This document shows, in pieces, positions 34,178 through 42,323 of a stretch of DNA of 44,754 nt; the stretch's first letter is position 1; each line of letters begins with the position of its first letter. The translations under genes and the position numbers were made by a program. The notes under the pieces are model-generated. The model was not told the origin of the DNA. It saw only the letters and a program-made list of their open reading frames with translations, and did not search any database. The stretch is from Spirochaetota bacterium. Lineage in GTDB: Bacteria > Spirochaetota > JAHITG01 > JAFGFC01. Where the stretch lies: assembly GCA_016931325.1 (NCBI GenBank), contig JAFGFC010000143.1:1-44754 (forward strand). The letters run 5' to 3'.

Positions 34178-34205
34178 AAAATAGTAAGATTCTGATGAAA
34201 GTCAA
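34178..34205 (-). promoter_or_regulatory. Candidate promoter of the barrel-exosortase pair
   Basis: On the minus strand TTGACT (34200-34205) and TATTTT (34178-34183) are 16 nt apart. The ATG is 11 nt after the -10, and no Shine-Dalgarno sequence is seen. Confidence 0.5.
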
Positions 34206-34215
34206 ATATTTTGTA

Positions 34216-34243
34216 TTGACTTTTATAATAATATAAATATAAT
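34216..34243 (+). promoter_or_regulatory. Promoter of purB
   Basis: TTGACT (34216-34221) and TATAAT (34238-34243) have a 16-nt spacer, 28 nt before the purB ATG. Confidence 0.7.
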
Positions 34244-34271
34244 TAGTTGTTAGTTTTTACAAAGAAATATT

Positions 34272-35564
34272 ATGATAGAACGATATACATCACCTGAAAT
34301 GGGCAAAATATGGGATCTGAAAAACAGGTTTCAGAAAATGCTGGATGTGGAGATCGCCGCCTGTGAAGCCTGGGCAGAACTGGGAAAGATCCCCAGGCAG
34401 GCCCTTTTAACAATAAAGAAAAAAGCGCGTATTGATGTGGATTTGATCAATGAAATAGAGCAGGTTACGCGTCATGATGTGATCGCCTTTATCACCTCTC
34501 TGGAGAAATGCGTCGGGGAAGATTCTAAATATATCCATCTGGGTTTAACTTCATCTGATGTCATTGATACAGCCTTTGCCCTGCTTGTCCGGGAGGCTTC
34601 AGAACTCATAATGGAAAAATTAAACAGCCTCTGCCATCTATTAAAAAAGATGGCCTCTGCCCATAAATTAACCTATATGATAGGCAGAACTCATGGCGTT
34701 CATTCTGAGGTGATCACATTTGGCTTCAAGCTGGCGATATGGTATCAGGAATGCAAAAGAAATATTGAACGATTCAAACAGGCTGTCAAAGAAATGGCAT
34801 GTGGTAAGATATCCGGCGCTGTCGGGACCTACTCCAACCTGGACCCAAGACTTGAAACGATAGCCTGCAAGATCTTGAAATTAGAACCGGCAAAAATATC
34901 TTCTCAGATCATTCAAAGGGATAGATACGCCTATTATATGCAGATCCTGGCGCTCATGGGTACATTCATTGAAAAGATCGCTCTGGAGATCCGGCTTTTG
35001 CAAAAGACAGAAACACTGGATCTGGAAGAGCCTTTCAGTAAAGGACAGAAAGGGTCTTCTGCCATGCCTCATAAACATAATCCCATACTCTGCGAGCAAA
35101 TGACAGGACTGGCCAGGGTTCTTCGGTCTAATTCACTGGCGGCCCTGGAAAACAATGCCCTGTGGCATGAGCGGGATATTTCTCATTCCTCTGTAGAGAG
35201 GATCATTTTTCCTGATTCGACCATACTGATCCATTACATGCTCAACAAAGTCATCTACATCCTGCAGAATCTCAAAGTGAACAAAGAAAAAATGATCAAA
35301 AATATTTATACCACAAAAGGCTTGATCTTCTCACAAAATGTATTGACCCGGCTGATCGAGAAAGGACTTTTACGGAATCAGGCATATGAACTGGTCCAGA
35401 GAATAGCCAATGAAGCCTGGAAAACAGAGAATGACTTTATCAAAATGATAAACTCTGATCCACAGATAAGGGAACATCTCTCTTCTGAAGAAATAGATAA
35501 TTGTTTTGATTACAGATCAAATGAAAATAAGATACTGAAAGCCATCCAGCGGGCTTTGAAATAG
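34272..35564 (+). CDS. purB: Adenylosuccinate lyase
   Basis: This 430-residue enzyme of the fumarase/aspartase family cleaves SAICAR and adenylosuccinate in purine synthesis, giving fumarate. The start MIERYTSPEMGKIWDLKNRFQKML is typical of PurB; HLGLTSSDVIDTAFALL and RTHGVHSEVITFG carry active-site residues, and the family signature is GSSAMPHKHNPI. It has its own promoter and converges with the next minus-strand gene, with only 10 nt between the stops. Confidence 0.96.
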   Translation: MIERYTSPEMGKIWDLKNRFQKMLDVEIAACEAWAELGKIPRQALLTIKKKARIDVDLINEIEQVTRHDVIAFITSLEKCVGEDSKYIHLGLTSSDVIDTAFALLVREASELIMEKLNSLCHLLKKMASAHKLTYMIGRTHGVHSEVITFGFKLAIWYQECKRNIERFKQAVKEMACGKISGAVGTYSNLDPRLETIACKILKLEPAKISSQIIQRDRYAYYMQILALMGTFIEKIALEIRLLQKTETLDLEEPFSKGQKGSSAMPHKHNPILCEQMTGLARVLRSNSLAALENNALWHERDISHSSVERIIFPDSTILIHYMLNKVIYILQNLKVNKEKMIKNIYTTKGLIFSQNVLTRLIEKGLLRNQAYELVQRIANEAWKTENDFIKMINSDPQIREHLSSEEIDNCFDYRSNENKILKAIQRALK

Positions 35565-35574
35565 ACCCCTGGTG

Positions 35575-37551
35575 TTACTCTTTGCTTCCGTAGAATTTAC
35601 TGCCTCTGACATATTTAAAATCAAAGGATTTTTGATCATGATTCCATTCGCTTTTAGCAGCCAGCATATATTGACTTCGCAGCTTGGATAATTCCGGAGA
35701 AATACTGATCTTAAAATTTAACGCCTTGGTCTCACCGGGCCCAAGGTAAGGCGTGATCACTTCGCTTATCACAGGTTGAATGCCGGGATTATCAATTATC
35801 TGTGTCTTTATATTTCGTATCTCCCGTAAACTCTGGTTTTCAATGTTTACAACAATATTGAACGCATTATTAAAATAGACCTTTTTAGGAGCCGCAATGG
35901 AAGTTTTGATCTCTAATTCTCCTTTTTCCAGCCTGAATTCAGAAAACGATTTTCCCGCCGTAATGAACCATTCCCTGGGAGAATAGACCCCCTTTCGGCC
36001 CCACAGAGCGCGTGAAATATCATGCCAGAAAATACCATCTGCCATACCACCGAATGTTATCTTTTTGCTGCCAAGCAATGTACGTCTTACTATTTCTTCC
36101 GGAGGGCTCAGATAGGGACTGTCCAGAAGTTTTACATCCACACTCTCTCCCACAAGAATATTGACCTGTTTGGATGAAATATAGCCCTTCCAATCGATCA
36201 GAACCTGTCTGAACTGTACCTGATTGGCTTCATAGAGCATAACCGCATCGTAAGTGACACCGGCGTCCGTAAACATCAGAGGATCCTGTCCATGCTGTTT
36301 CCCATGTTCCCAGCCCAGAGTGAACACCCATACCGGTTTCTTCGTCCCGGAATATTCGATCAATCGGTTAACGATCGTAGCTGACTTGTGGGCCCTCCAC
36401 CAACGCCACTGTTCAACGATATCTTCGTCTTCATCCGCCTTTATTTTTTTAGCAAACCACACGGCTTTAGCCGTCGAAGACAGACTTTCCCAATCCTCCG
36501 GAACAGCGATGTTCATATCCCGGACCACGTCATCGGCCAGTTCATAGCCATCCAGATGCCCGGTCCTGATATAATCAATCCCGATAAAATCAATATCATC
36601 ATTACTATCAAATTTTTTTACAAGATCTAAAAGGTCATCGAATCTTTTCTGATCACTTAGCGATATGTGCATATAAGAAGGATAAAGCTTCCCTGTAGAA
36701 ATGTTATACCCCATGGAAGGAGCATACCCCACTTTCTCACAATTCTTTCCCTGATAACCAAAGCTCATGATCCAGGCGCCAAAATCAAGATCTTCCTTTT
36801 TAGCCGCTTTGGCCACCTTTGCAACAGCCCTTATCATATTCGGATCAAAAGGATTTTCTTTATCGACCTTGCTGTTATAAGTTTCTGTCTCACCCCCCAG
36901 CATAAAAAAGGCATCGGCTCCTGTATACTTGACCCATTGGATGATATTGTTCCAGTTCCCATTTCTGCCATCAGGCCCGATAATCTGTTTCCCGGTTATA
37001 TCTCCGCCATATTCCAGCAGAACAGCGCAGAATCCCTTGGTCCTTTTAGGAGGATTCTTTCCCATGATCTCAAAAGAAGCGGTTGCCGTCAGGACAGGAC
37101 CGGGATAATCAGGAGAAGCCTTGACCAGGAGCTGATATTCTCCCAGTTCGGGACTCCAGGGTATCGCCCATTTCGCCGTCCACATTTCCAGCTTGGGATT
37201 ATACTTCAGAACGATCTCCTTGTCCCTTCCGACGGTTTCCACGATCTTGCTGTTCTTGTATACGGAAGCGGTCAGTTCACCTGTCACGATGGGCTGTTGT
37301 GACAGGTCCTGGTACCTGGCTTTTATATCCACCAGTTCATACCTGTAATATTTATCTTTCGATGTGGTGACATAAAGGGGTGAGAAAACCTTATCCACAT
37401 TATTGTCTATATCATTTTTATTATTGACCCGGGCAGAAACGATATTAGGATTAAAGATATCACTTACAAAATCATAAAAATAATTAATCAAATACGTGGA
37501 AATGATAATAGCCGCAGCGAAAAATAATCCGATTAATTCATGTCTCCTCAT
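35575..37551 (-). CDS. Membrane-anchored protein with TIM-barrel-like region and Ig-like flanks
   Basis: This 658-residue protein has a signal anchor (MRRHELIGLFFAAAIIISTY) and would face the periplasm or surface. Residues about 45-160 look like an Ig-type or macroglobulin-type beta domain (VTTSKDKYYRYELVDIKARY). The centre (about 170-515) looks like a (beta/alpha)8 enzyme-like region with Asp/Glu-bearing strand ends (GFCAVLLEYGG, DIDFIGIDYIRTG, PVWVFTLGWEHG, YDAVMLYEANQ), vaguely like glycoside hydrolases. Residues about 525-650 look like a CARDB-type beta domain. No specific family is recognised. The ATG at 37551 is chosen since AAGGAG lies 5 nt upstream; the gene overlaps the 92-residue gene by 14 nt. 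Confidence 0.55.
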   Translation of the reverse strand: MRRHELIGLFFAAAIIISTYLINYFYDFVSDIFNPNIVSARVNNKNDIDNNVDKVFSPLYVTTSKDKYYRYELVDIKARYQDLSQQPIVTGELTASVYKNSKIVETVGRDKEIVLKYNPKLEMWTAKWAIPWSPELGEYQLLVKASPDYPGPVLTATASFEIMGKNPPKRTKGFCAVLLEYGGDITGKQIIGPDGRNGNWNNIIQWVKYTGADAFFMLGGETETYNSKVDKENPFDPNMIRAVAKVAKAAKKEDLDFGAWIMSFGYQGKNCEKVGYAPSMGYNISTGKLYPSYMHISLSDQKRFDDLLDLVKKFDSNDDIDFIGIDYIRTGHLDGYELADDVVRDMNIAVPEDWESLSSTAKAVWFAKKIKADEDEDIVEQWRWWRAHKSATIVNRLIEYSGTKKPVWVFTLGWEHGKQHGQDPLMFTDAGVTYDAVMLYEANQVQFRQVLIDWKGYISSKQVNILVGESVDVKLLDSPYLSPPEEIVRRTLLGSKKITFGGMADGIFWHDISRALWGRKGVYSPREWFITAGKSFSEFRLEKGELEIKTSIAAPKKVYFNNAFNIVVNIENQSLREIRNIKTQIIDNPGIQPVISEVITPYLGPGETKALNFKISISPELSKLRSQYMLAAKSEWNHDQKSFDFKYVRGSKFYGSKE

Positions 37552-37816
37552 CCTGTTCTCCTTTCCCATCCGGGTTATCAAATAAGATCTTCAACCTGTA
37601 ATCCTCATTTATAATACCGCGTATCATATAATGGACAATATACGCGCTGCCGAGTCCGATCAATAAAGTGATGATCCAGATAAGATTCCTGTACCTTGGA
37701 AAAATTTTAAAATAAGTAAATATGATCAGAGGTATTTCTATACCCAGAAAGGCTCCCAATAGAAAAACATAGAACCTGATGCGCGCGATAATGGTCTTGA
37801 ACATTCTGTAATACAT
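37538..37816 (-). CDS. Small two-helix membrane protein
   Basis: This 92-residue protein has two hydrophobic helices (FYVFLLGAFLGIEIPLIIF and LIWIITLLIGLGSAYIVHYM), with a polar C-terminus ending GKGEQDEET. No family is recognised. It precedes and overlaps the large membrane-anchored gene by 14 nt, so the two are probably made together. The ATG at 37816 has an AAGGA-type site upstream. Confidence 0.6.
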   Translation of the reverse strand: MYYRMFKTIIARIRFYVFLLGAFLGIEIPLIIFTYFKIFPRYRNLIWIITLLIGLGSAYIVHYMIRGIINEDYRLKILFDNPDGKGEQDEET

Positions 37817-37991
37817 GAATTGTCCTTTTTTCTTTCCTTATCGGATACCCTATTTTTTTCTTGATTTCTAAGAAAAGTAAATATTTCTCCCATAATGCAT
37901 ATTTTACCGCAGTTTGAAAATAATTCATTCACTTTTTATAAAAAAGGCAAGATAAAGCAAGGGCCATGAAGTCTTTGATATAAAAGGTAAA

Positions 37992-38264
37992 TTATTTTTT
38001 TTCTTCCTGATCGATCTCAGCCATGCGTTTCTTTAAAAATTCGTCCATTTTAGCCTTCTTGTTCTTCATGGATTCCACATTCTCCTGGAATTTCTTCTTC
38101 GTCTCATTTTTATCACTTTTGTATTTTTCAAAGGCATCCTGGAAGCGGTCACCGCTGCTCTTTTTGACCAGGGGTTTACGGACCTCCACAACCTTGTTAT
38201 CATGTCGATCAATGATCAGGATCGACTCGCAATGGGGACACTTTATTTTTAAATACTCCTCCAT
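37992..38264 (-). CDS. Small CxxC zinc-ribbon/coiled-coil protein
   Basis: This 90-residue protein starts MEEYLKIKCPHCESILIID with one CxxC pair (Cys9, Cys12), then a highly charged helix-rich tail (KKKFQENVESMKNKKAKMDE). The ATG at 38264 follows GGAGGG with a 7-nt spacer; an in-frame ATG at 38279 overlaps that site. The single CxxC may bind zinc in a dimer. Function unknown. Confidence 0.65.
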   Translation of the reverse strand: MEEYLKIKCPHCESILIIDRHDNKVVEVRKPLVKKSSGDRFQDAFEKYKSDKNETKKKFQENVESMKNKKAKMDEFLKKRMAEIDQEEKK

Positions 38265-38353
38265 ACAAAATCCCTCCATCGTTATTGTCCAAGATATAAA
38301 ATGAATAAGGCTATGTCACGTTAAATCTTAGATGACAACCTTTTTAATATTCC

Positions 38354-38381
38354 TTGACATTAAAATTAAGTTGTATAATTT
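38354..38381 (+). promoter_or_regulatory. Candidate promoter of the CBS/PAS/Fis-type gene
   Basis: TTGACA (38354-38359) and TAATTT (38376-38381) are 16 nt apart; a better TATAAT (38374-38379) would be only 14 nt away. The start codon lies 14 nt beyond. Confidence 0.5.
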
Positions 38382-38395
38382 TTATGTAAACTGGC

Positions 38396-39286
38396 ATGGT
38401 AGAGACTAAAAAAATCAAAAACGCTAAAATTAAGGATATTATACGATTATTCTTTCAATATGATATTGAAGCCTTTCCTATAGTCGATAAGAGTAATCAG
38501 TTTAAAGGTCTTGTCTTTAAACATGAGGTTATTAATCATGCCGGAGAAGTATCGTTTATTGAAAAGCCCTTCTCTTTTCTGGTCTCCCAGTCTCTCTTCT
38601 ACCCTAATGAGAGTGAATTTTTACAGTACATTTCAAGATTGAATGAAACATTGGAATTTCCGGTTCTTAATTTAAAGGGAGAACTCCTTTCTTTATGGAA
38701 GAAAAGCGATCTTTTAAATCTGTACTATAGCATCAATAGCCCCAAGAAAAAACCCGTTTCAGGGGATCAGATTGATCAGGAGATCATTATTGATTCATTG
38801 AATCTTAATTTCCTTATCGTTAATTCAAAGAACAAGATCATTCACGCCTCCCGCCCTTTTTTAGAGAACCTGGACTTTAAAAAAGAGATACTGTTAAATC
38901 AGAGCATCCAGAAAATATTTCCCAAAGTGAATATTATCAGGTCACGGGAATTGCTGCACCCTCATCACCACAGTATAAAATACCAGCATCAGGATTGGCG
39001 ATATTTTATTTTCGAGATGAAAAATAGCGGCAAAGAATTTTTCATCTATCTGTTCATGCCCTTTGATAAACCCCTTTTCACTCAGGATTTGGATGAAATG
39101 AAAGAGAAGATCGTTCTCGATCTAAAGGAAAAAAAACCCCTTAATGAAATGATCGAATCACAGGAAAAAGAACTGATAAAAAATGTCCTGGAAGAAAATC
39201 AGTGGAATATAAGCCATGCGGCCAGAATTTTAAAAATCCCCCGTCAGACCTTGCAGTATAAGATCAGCAAATATAAAATATCTTAG
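38396..39286 (+). CDS. CBS-PAS-Fis-type regulator lacking an AAA+ domain
   Basis: This 296-residue protein has a CBS-like pair at about 1-115 (YDIEAFPIVDKSNQFKGLVF, then TLEFPVLNLKGELLSLWKKSDLL), a PAS-like fold at about 125-225 (LNFLIVNSKNKIIHASRPFL), and a C-terminal Fis/NtrC-type HTH (KELIKNVLEENQWNISHAAR ILKIPRQTLQYKISKYKI, about 258-296). The order is like bacterial enhancer-binding proteins, but the AAA+ ATPase that contacts sigma54 is missing. It stands 6 nt before two diguanylate cyclases, so control of c-di-GMP or motility genes is possible. The start has no Shine-Dalgarno sequence. Confidence 0.6.
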   Translation: MVETKKIKNAKIKDIIRLFFQYDIEAFPIVDKSNQFKGLVFKHEVINHAGEVSFIEKPFSFLVSQSLFYPNESEFLQYISRLNETLEFPVLNLKGELLSLWKKSDLLNLYYSINSPKKKPVSGDQIDQEIIIDSLNLNFLIVNSKNKIIHASRPFLENLDFKKEILLNQSIQKIFPKVNIIRSRELLHPHHHSIKYQHQDWRYFIFEMKNSGKEFFIYLFMPFDKPLFTQDLDEMKEKIVLDLKEKKPLNEMIESQEKELIKNVLEENQWNISHAARILKIPRQTLQYKISKYKIS

Positions 39287-39292
39287 TTTTTT

Positions 39293-40750
39293 ATGAAAAA
39301 ATATATAAAAAATCTAAGATTCATCCGCTTGTATTCAATTTTAAAAGGGTGCTTGTTATTTCTTTTAACCGCTATCTGGGTTATCATGGCCATTCCTCTC
39401 AAAGAGAACTTTGACATGATATCACTGGCCCTTTTTTTGCCCAATGTTCTATTATCCATCGCGGTCCTTCTTTTTAACCTGTTATTTTGTGTTCTTTACG
39501 GCTGCTTGCTTTTCATTATCGATATTATTCTTTTTAACTTTCTGGCCCCTTCCTATTCCGCTAACAATACGATCTATATATTACAGCTCACCACTGTCGG
39601 GGTCTATATTACAGTTATCTTTTCCTATTACACACGACTGCAGTTCGAACGCCGTTCAAGCAATCTGGCCATTCAAGAACAGCATGAAACCTACAACATG
39701 GCCACAAAAGAATATTCTAAAAACCTTTTAAAGAACCAGAAATTAAAAGAAGAGATCAAGCGGATGAAAAAACTATCACAGACCTCTGCCCTTCTCGGGA
39801 CATCCTTTGATTCCTCAGAAGATATTATCTCTGGAATCGTTAAAGAAACAAAGGATATTTTAGGACTTGATAAAGTTCTCTTCTCCATGCCGAACAGTGA
39901 AAAAAAACATTATGTCATAACAGAAGCCATCGGATACAGTCAAAAACATATGGGACAGCCTACCGATAATATTGATGAATGGCTGGAAGTACTGAAATTC
40001 CCGGTTCTAATCACAGATATTGATAAAGAAGGAAGGATCAAGTTAAAGAGGTACAGTAATTTTTCCAATGCCAGTTCCATTATCGCCTCCCCTGTCCTTT
40101 TAAAGGATAAAGTATACGGTATATTAAGGATGGAATCAGATGAAACCGATGTGTTTTCCAACGATGATCTTCGTGTAGCCAGTTATATTACTGATATGGC
40201 TTCGATCGTAGTGGAAAACAACTACTACTACAAGGAAGTGGAAAAGCTGGCTATCACAGATGGGATCACCGGATTGTTCGTTCACCGGTATTTCAACGAA
40301 AAAATGGATTCAGAAATAGAGCGTTACTTCAGGCACAATGTCCCCTTCTCCCTGATCATGCTCGATGTTGATAATTTCAAAATTCTGAATGATACTTACG
40401 GACATCCTTTTGGTGACAAAGTACTGGTATCCATTGCCAAGACCATAAGATCGGCCATCAGGGAAGTTGATTTCCCCGCGCGATACGGGGGGGATGAGTT
40501 CGCTGTTATTCTTCCCCATACGACCATGGAAGGATCAAAAAGTCTGGGGGAAAGGCTTTTTGAAAGGATCTGCGCCACCAAACTGAATGAACTGACAAAG
40601 AGCAGAATAAAACACTCTCTTTCGATCAGTATGAGCATAGGCAGTTTTAAAAAGATTTACAAGGACAGGAGCACTTTTATCAATAAAGTCGATAAAAAAT
40701 TATACGATGCCAAGTCAAAGGGCAAGAACAGAATAGAGATATTAAAATAG
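39293..40750 (+). CDS. Membrane diguanylate cyclase, GAF-GGDEF
   Basis: This 485-residue protein would make c-di-GMP. About four N-terminal helices (residues about 14-116) are followed by a coiled coil, a GAF-like domain (about 165-310) and a GGDEF domain (about 322-485). The active motif is RYGGDEF with GGDEF at 399-403; Asp401-Glu402-Phe403 are intact. The inhibitory I-site is also intact, Arg390-Asp393 (REVD), five residues before the motif. It begins 6 nt after the CBS/PAS/Fis gene and precedes a second cyclase of the same layout. No Shine-Dalgarno sequence is apparent. Confidence 0.88.
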   Translation: MKKYIKNLRFIRLYSILKGCLLFLLTAIWVIMAIPLKENFDMISLALFLPNVLLSIAVLLFNLLFCVLYGCLLFIIDIILFNFLAPSYSANNTIYILQLTTVGVYITVIFSYYTRLQFERRSSNLAIQEQHETYNMATKEYSKNLLKNQKLKEEIKRMKKLSQTSALLGTSFDSSEDIISGIVKETKDILGLDKVLFSMPNSEKKHYVITEAIGYSQKHMGQPTDNIDEWLEVLKFPVLITDIDKEGRIKLKRYSNFSNASSIIASPVLLKDKVYGILRMESDETDVFSNDDLRVASYITDMASIVVENNYYYKEVEKLAITDGITGLFVHRYFNEKMDSEIERYFRHNVPFSLIMLDVDNFKILNDTYGHPFGDKVLVSIAKTIRSAIREVDFPARYGGDEFAVILPHTTMEGSKSLGERLFERICATKLNELTKSRIKHSLSISMSIGSFKKIYKDRSTFINKVDKKLYDAKSKGKNRIEILK

Positions 40751-40759
40751 GAGAGGCTT

Positions 40760-42199
40760 TTGGATTCGATTAAAAAATTTATTTTTGTCCATATGTTATT
40801 GATCCTGCTGTTTGGAGGGACGATTCTTATCTTAAATATAAGAGGAAAGGAGGTCCAGTATTATATTTCCATTGGTCTTTTATTATATCAATATGTTATC
40901 TATGTCGCTCTGTTTAAAACATTTCCCAAGAACTTTTATCTTTTAAATTACAGCATCGGGTTCCTGCATCTGATAAACTACCGCAGCCTGTTGACCGAAT
41001 TTAACCTTTACCAGATGATCTTTGTCACAGCCGTTACTTTACAGATCTTTTTTCTAACTTATTTTAAACAGATCTGGACAAAATACAGGGAGAGTCTGAC
41101 CTTTGAAGTATCATCAACCTCTCTTCGCAAGATCATAGAAAAGCAATTTCAATTGGAAGACAAACTATCCAGGATGCAAAAGACTAATTTCGAGCTCGAC
41201 AAGCAAAAGATCCTTTTAAACCAGATCTACAGTCAGACAAAGATCATTAACTCTACTTTGAATTTTGATGACATGATCGATCTGACAAAAAAGATCCTGG
41301 CAGAGATCATTCACCTTTCTAATTTTGTCATATGGATAAAAGAAAGGGAAAGTACTGAAACGGAATCTTATATCATACACAATATCAATGAGTATATGAG
41401 AAACTATCTCACCTATTTAGAAGAAGAGAAAATGGGGAAAAAATTTGATATTGCGATCTATTCCAGAGTCGAAATTAAAAATGATATGATGTTTAAACGC
41501 AAGTATGGTTATCACGATCTTTCAGCCGTTAATATATTGCCTCTGACAGTGAAAGACGAACAGGTCGGCTTTATCCTTAATTTCGAACAGCAGGGTCAGC
41601 ATTATGATCCTCTTCTTATAGAAGATACTAAAATAGCGCTTCCGCAGATCGCCATGGGCTTGAAAAAGGCGATCCTTTATAAAAAAGTAGAAGAGTTGTC
41701 CAGAAAGGATGGATTGACAAAACTGTATCTGAGACGAATATTTGATGAAAAATTAGAAGAAGAATTTAACCGGGCCAAGCGTTACAAGGACAAACTGAGT
41801 CTGATCATATTGGACATTGACCTGTTTAAAAATTTCAATGATAAATACGGGCATCTTGTCGGAGATCAGGTGCTCATTATGGTAGCCGAAACCATTGAAA
41901 AACATATCCCTCCCCCTTCTATTATTGCCCGTTACGGAGGAGAAGAATTTGCCGCGATCTGTCCCAGCCTGTCAAAAAAACAGGCCTTTAAATTAGCCGA
42001 GCAGATCAGGAAAGATCTGGAAAAGAAAAAGATCAAATTTAATAAAAAACAGCTGGGTGTTACCATCAGCGGCGGAGTCGCGGAATCAAATCTAAAGATG
42101 AAATCAAAAGAAATCCTCATTGCCCACGCTGATTCAGCCCTTTACAAGGCCAAAAACAGCGGTAGAAATAAAATACATAATTTTTCAAAAAAAGGTTGA
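40760..42199 (+). CDS. Membrane diguanylate cyclase lacking the I-site
   Basis: This 479-residue protein matches its neighbour in layout: about four N-terminal helices, a coiled coil, a GAF-like domain and a GGDEF domain. The active motif is GGEEF at 393-397 (RYGGEEF), with the DGLTKLYLRRIFDEKL start of the domain kept. At the I-site position the residues are Pro384-Pro-Pro-Ser387 rather than RxxD, so product inhibition at this site is unlikely. The start is TTG at 40760 with a GGAGAGG Shine-Dalgarno sequence 4 nt away, the only reasonable start before the hydrophobic segment. Confidence 0.87.
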   Translation: MDSIKKFIFVHMLLILLFGGTILILNIRGKEVQYYISIGLLLYQYVIYVALFKTFPKNFYLLNYSIGFLHLINYRSLLTEFNLYQMIFVTAVTLQIFFLTYFKQIWTKYRESLTFEVSSTSLRKIIEKQFQLEDKLSRMQKTNFELDKQKILLNQIYSQTKIINSTLNFDDMIDLTKKILAEIIHLSNFVIWIKERESTETESYIIHNINEYMRNYLTYLEEEKMGKKFDIAIYSRVEIKNDMMFKRKYGYHDLSAVNILPLTVKDEQVGFILNFEQQGQHYDPLLIEDTKIALPQIAMGLKKAILYKKVEELSRKDGLTKLYLRRIFDEKLEEEFNRAKRYKDKLSLIILDIDLFKNFNDKYGHLVGDQVLIMVAETIEKHIPPPSIIARYGGEEFAAICPSLSKKQAFKLAEQIRKDLEKKKIKFNKKQLGVTISGGVAESNLKMKSKEILIAHADSALYKAKNSGRNKIHNFSKKG

Positions 42200-42223
42200 C
42201 ATTTTAAACCTAGGTGTTATTTT
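42196..42223 (+). promoter_or_regulatory. Promoter of rho
   Basis: TTGACA (42196-42201) and TATTTT (42218-42223) with a 16-nt spacer; the -35 overlaps the TGA of the preceding gene. A leader of about 95 nt follows, with an AAGGAAGGTG Shine-Dalgarno sequence before the ATG. Confidence 0.55.
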
Positions 42224-42323
42224 AACTATAAATCTAAATCAATCTGTCTTATTAACTGCGGGTAAATTTTTAAAAAATCAAGAAACCCATTTTTAAAAAG
42301 CTATTTAAGGAAGGTGTATATTT

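Noticed and set aside
36667-37302. 211-codon plus-strand frame opposite the TIM-barrel-like gene
   Set aside because: Long, but antisense to a gene with signal anchor and ribosome site; no domain recognised.
42224-42323. Riboswitch or c-di-GMP aptamer in the rho leader
   Set aside because: The leader is AT-rich with only weak pairing and no recognisable aptamer core.
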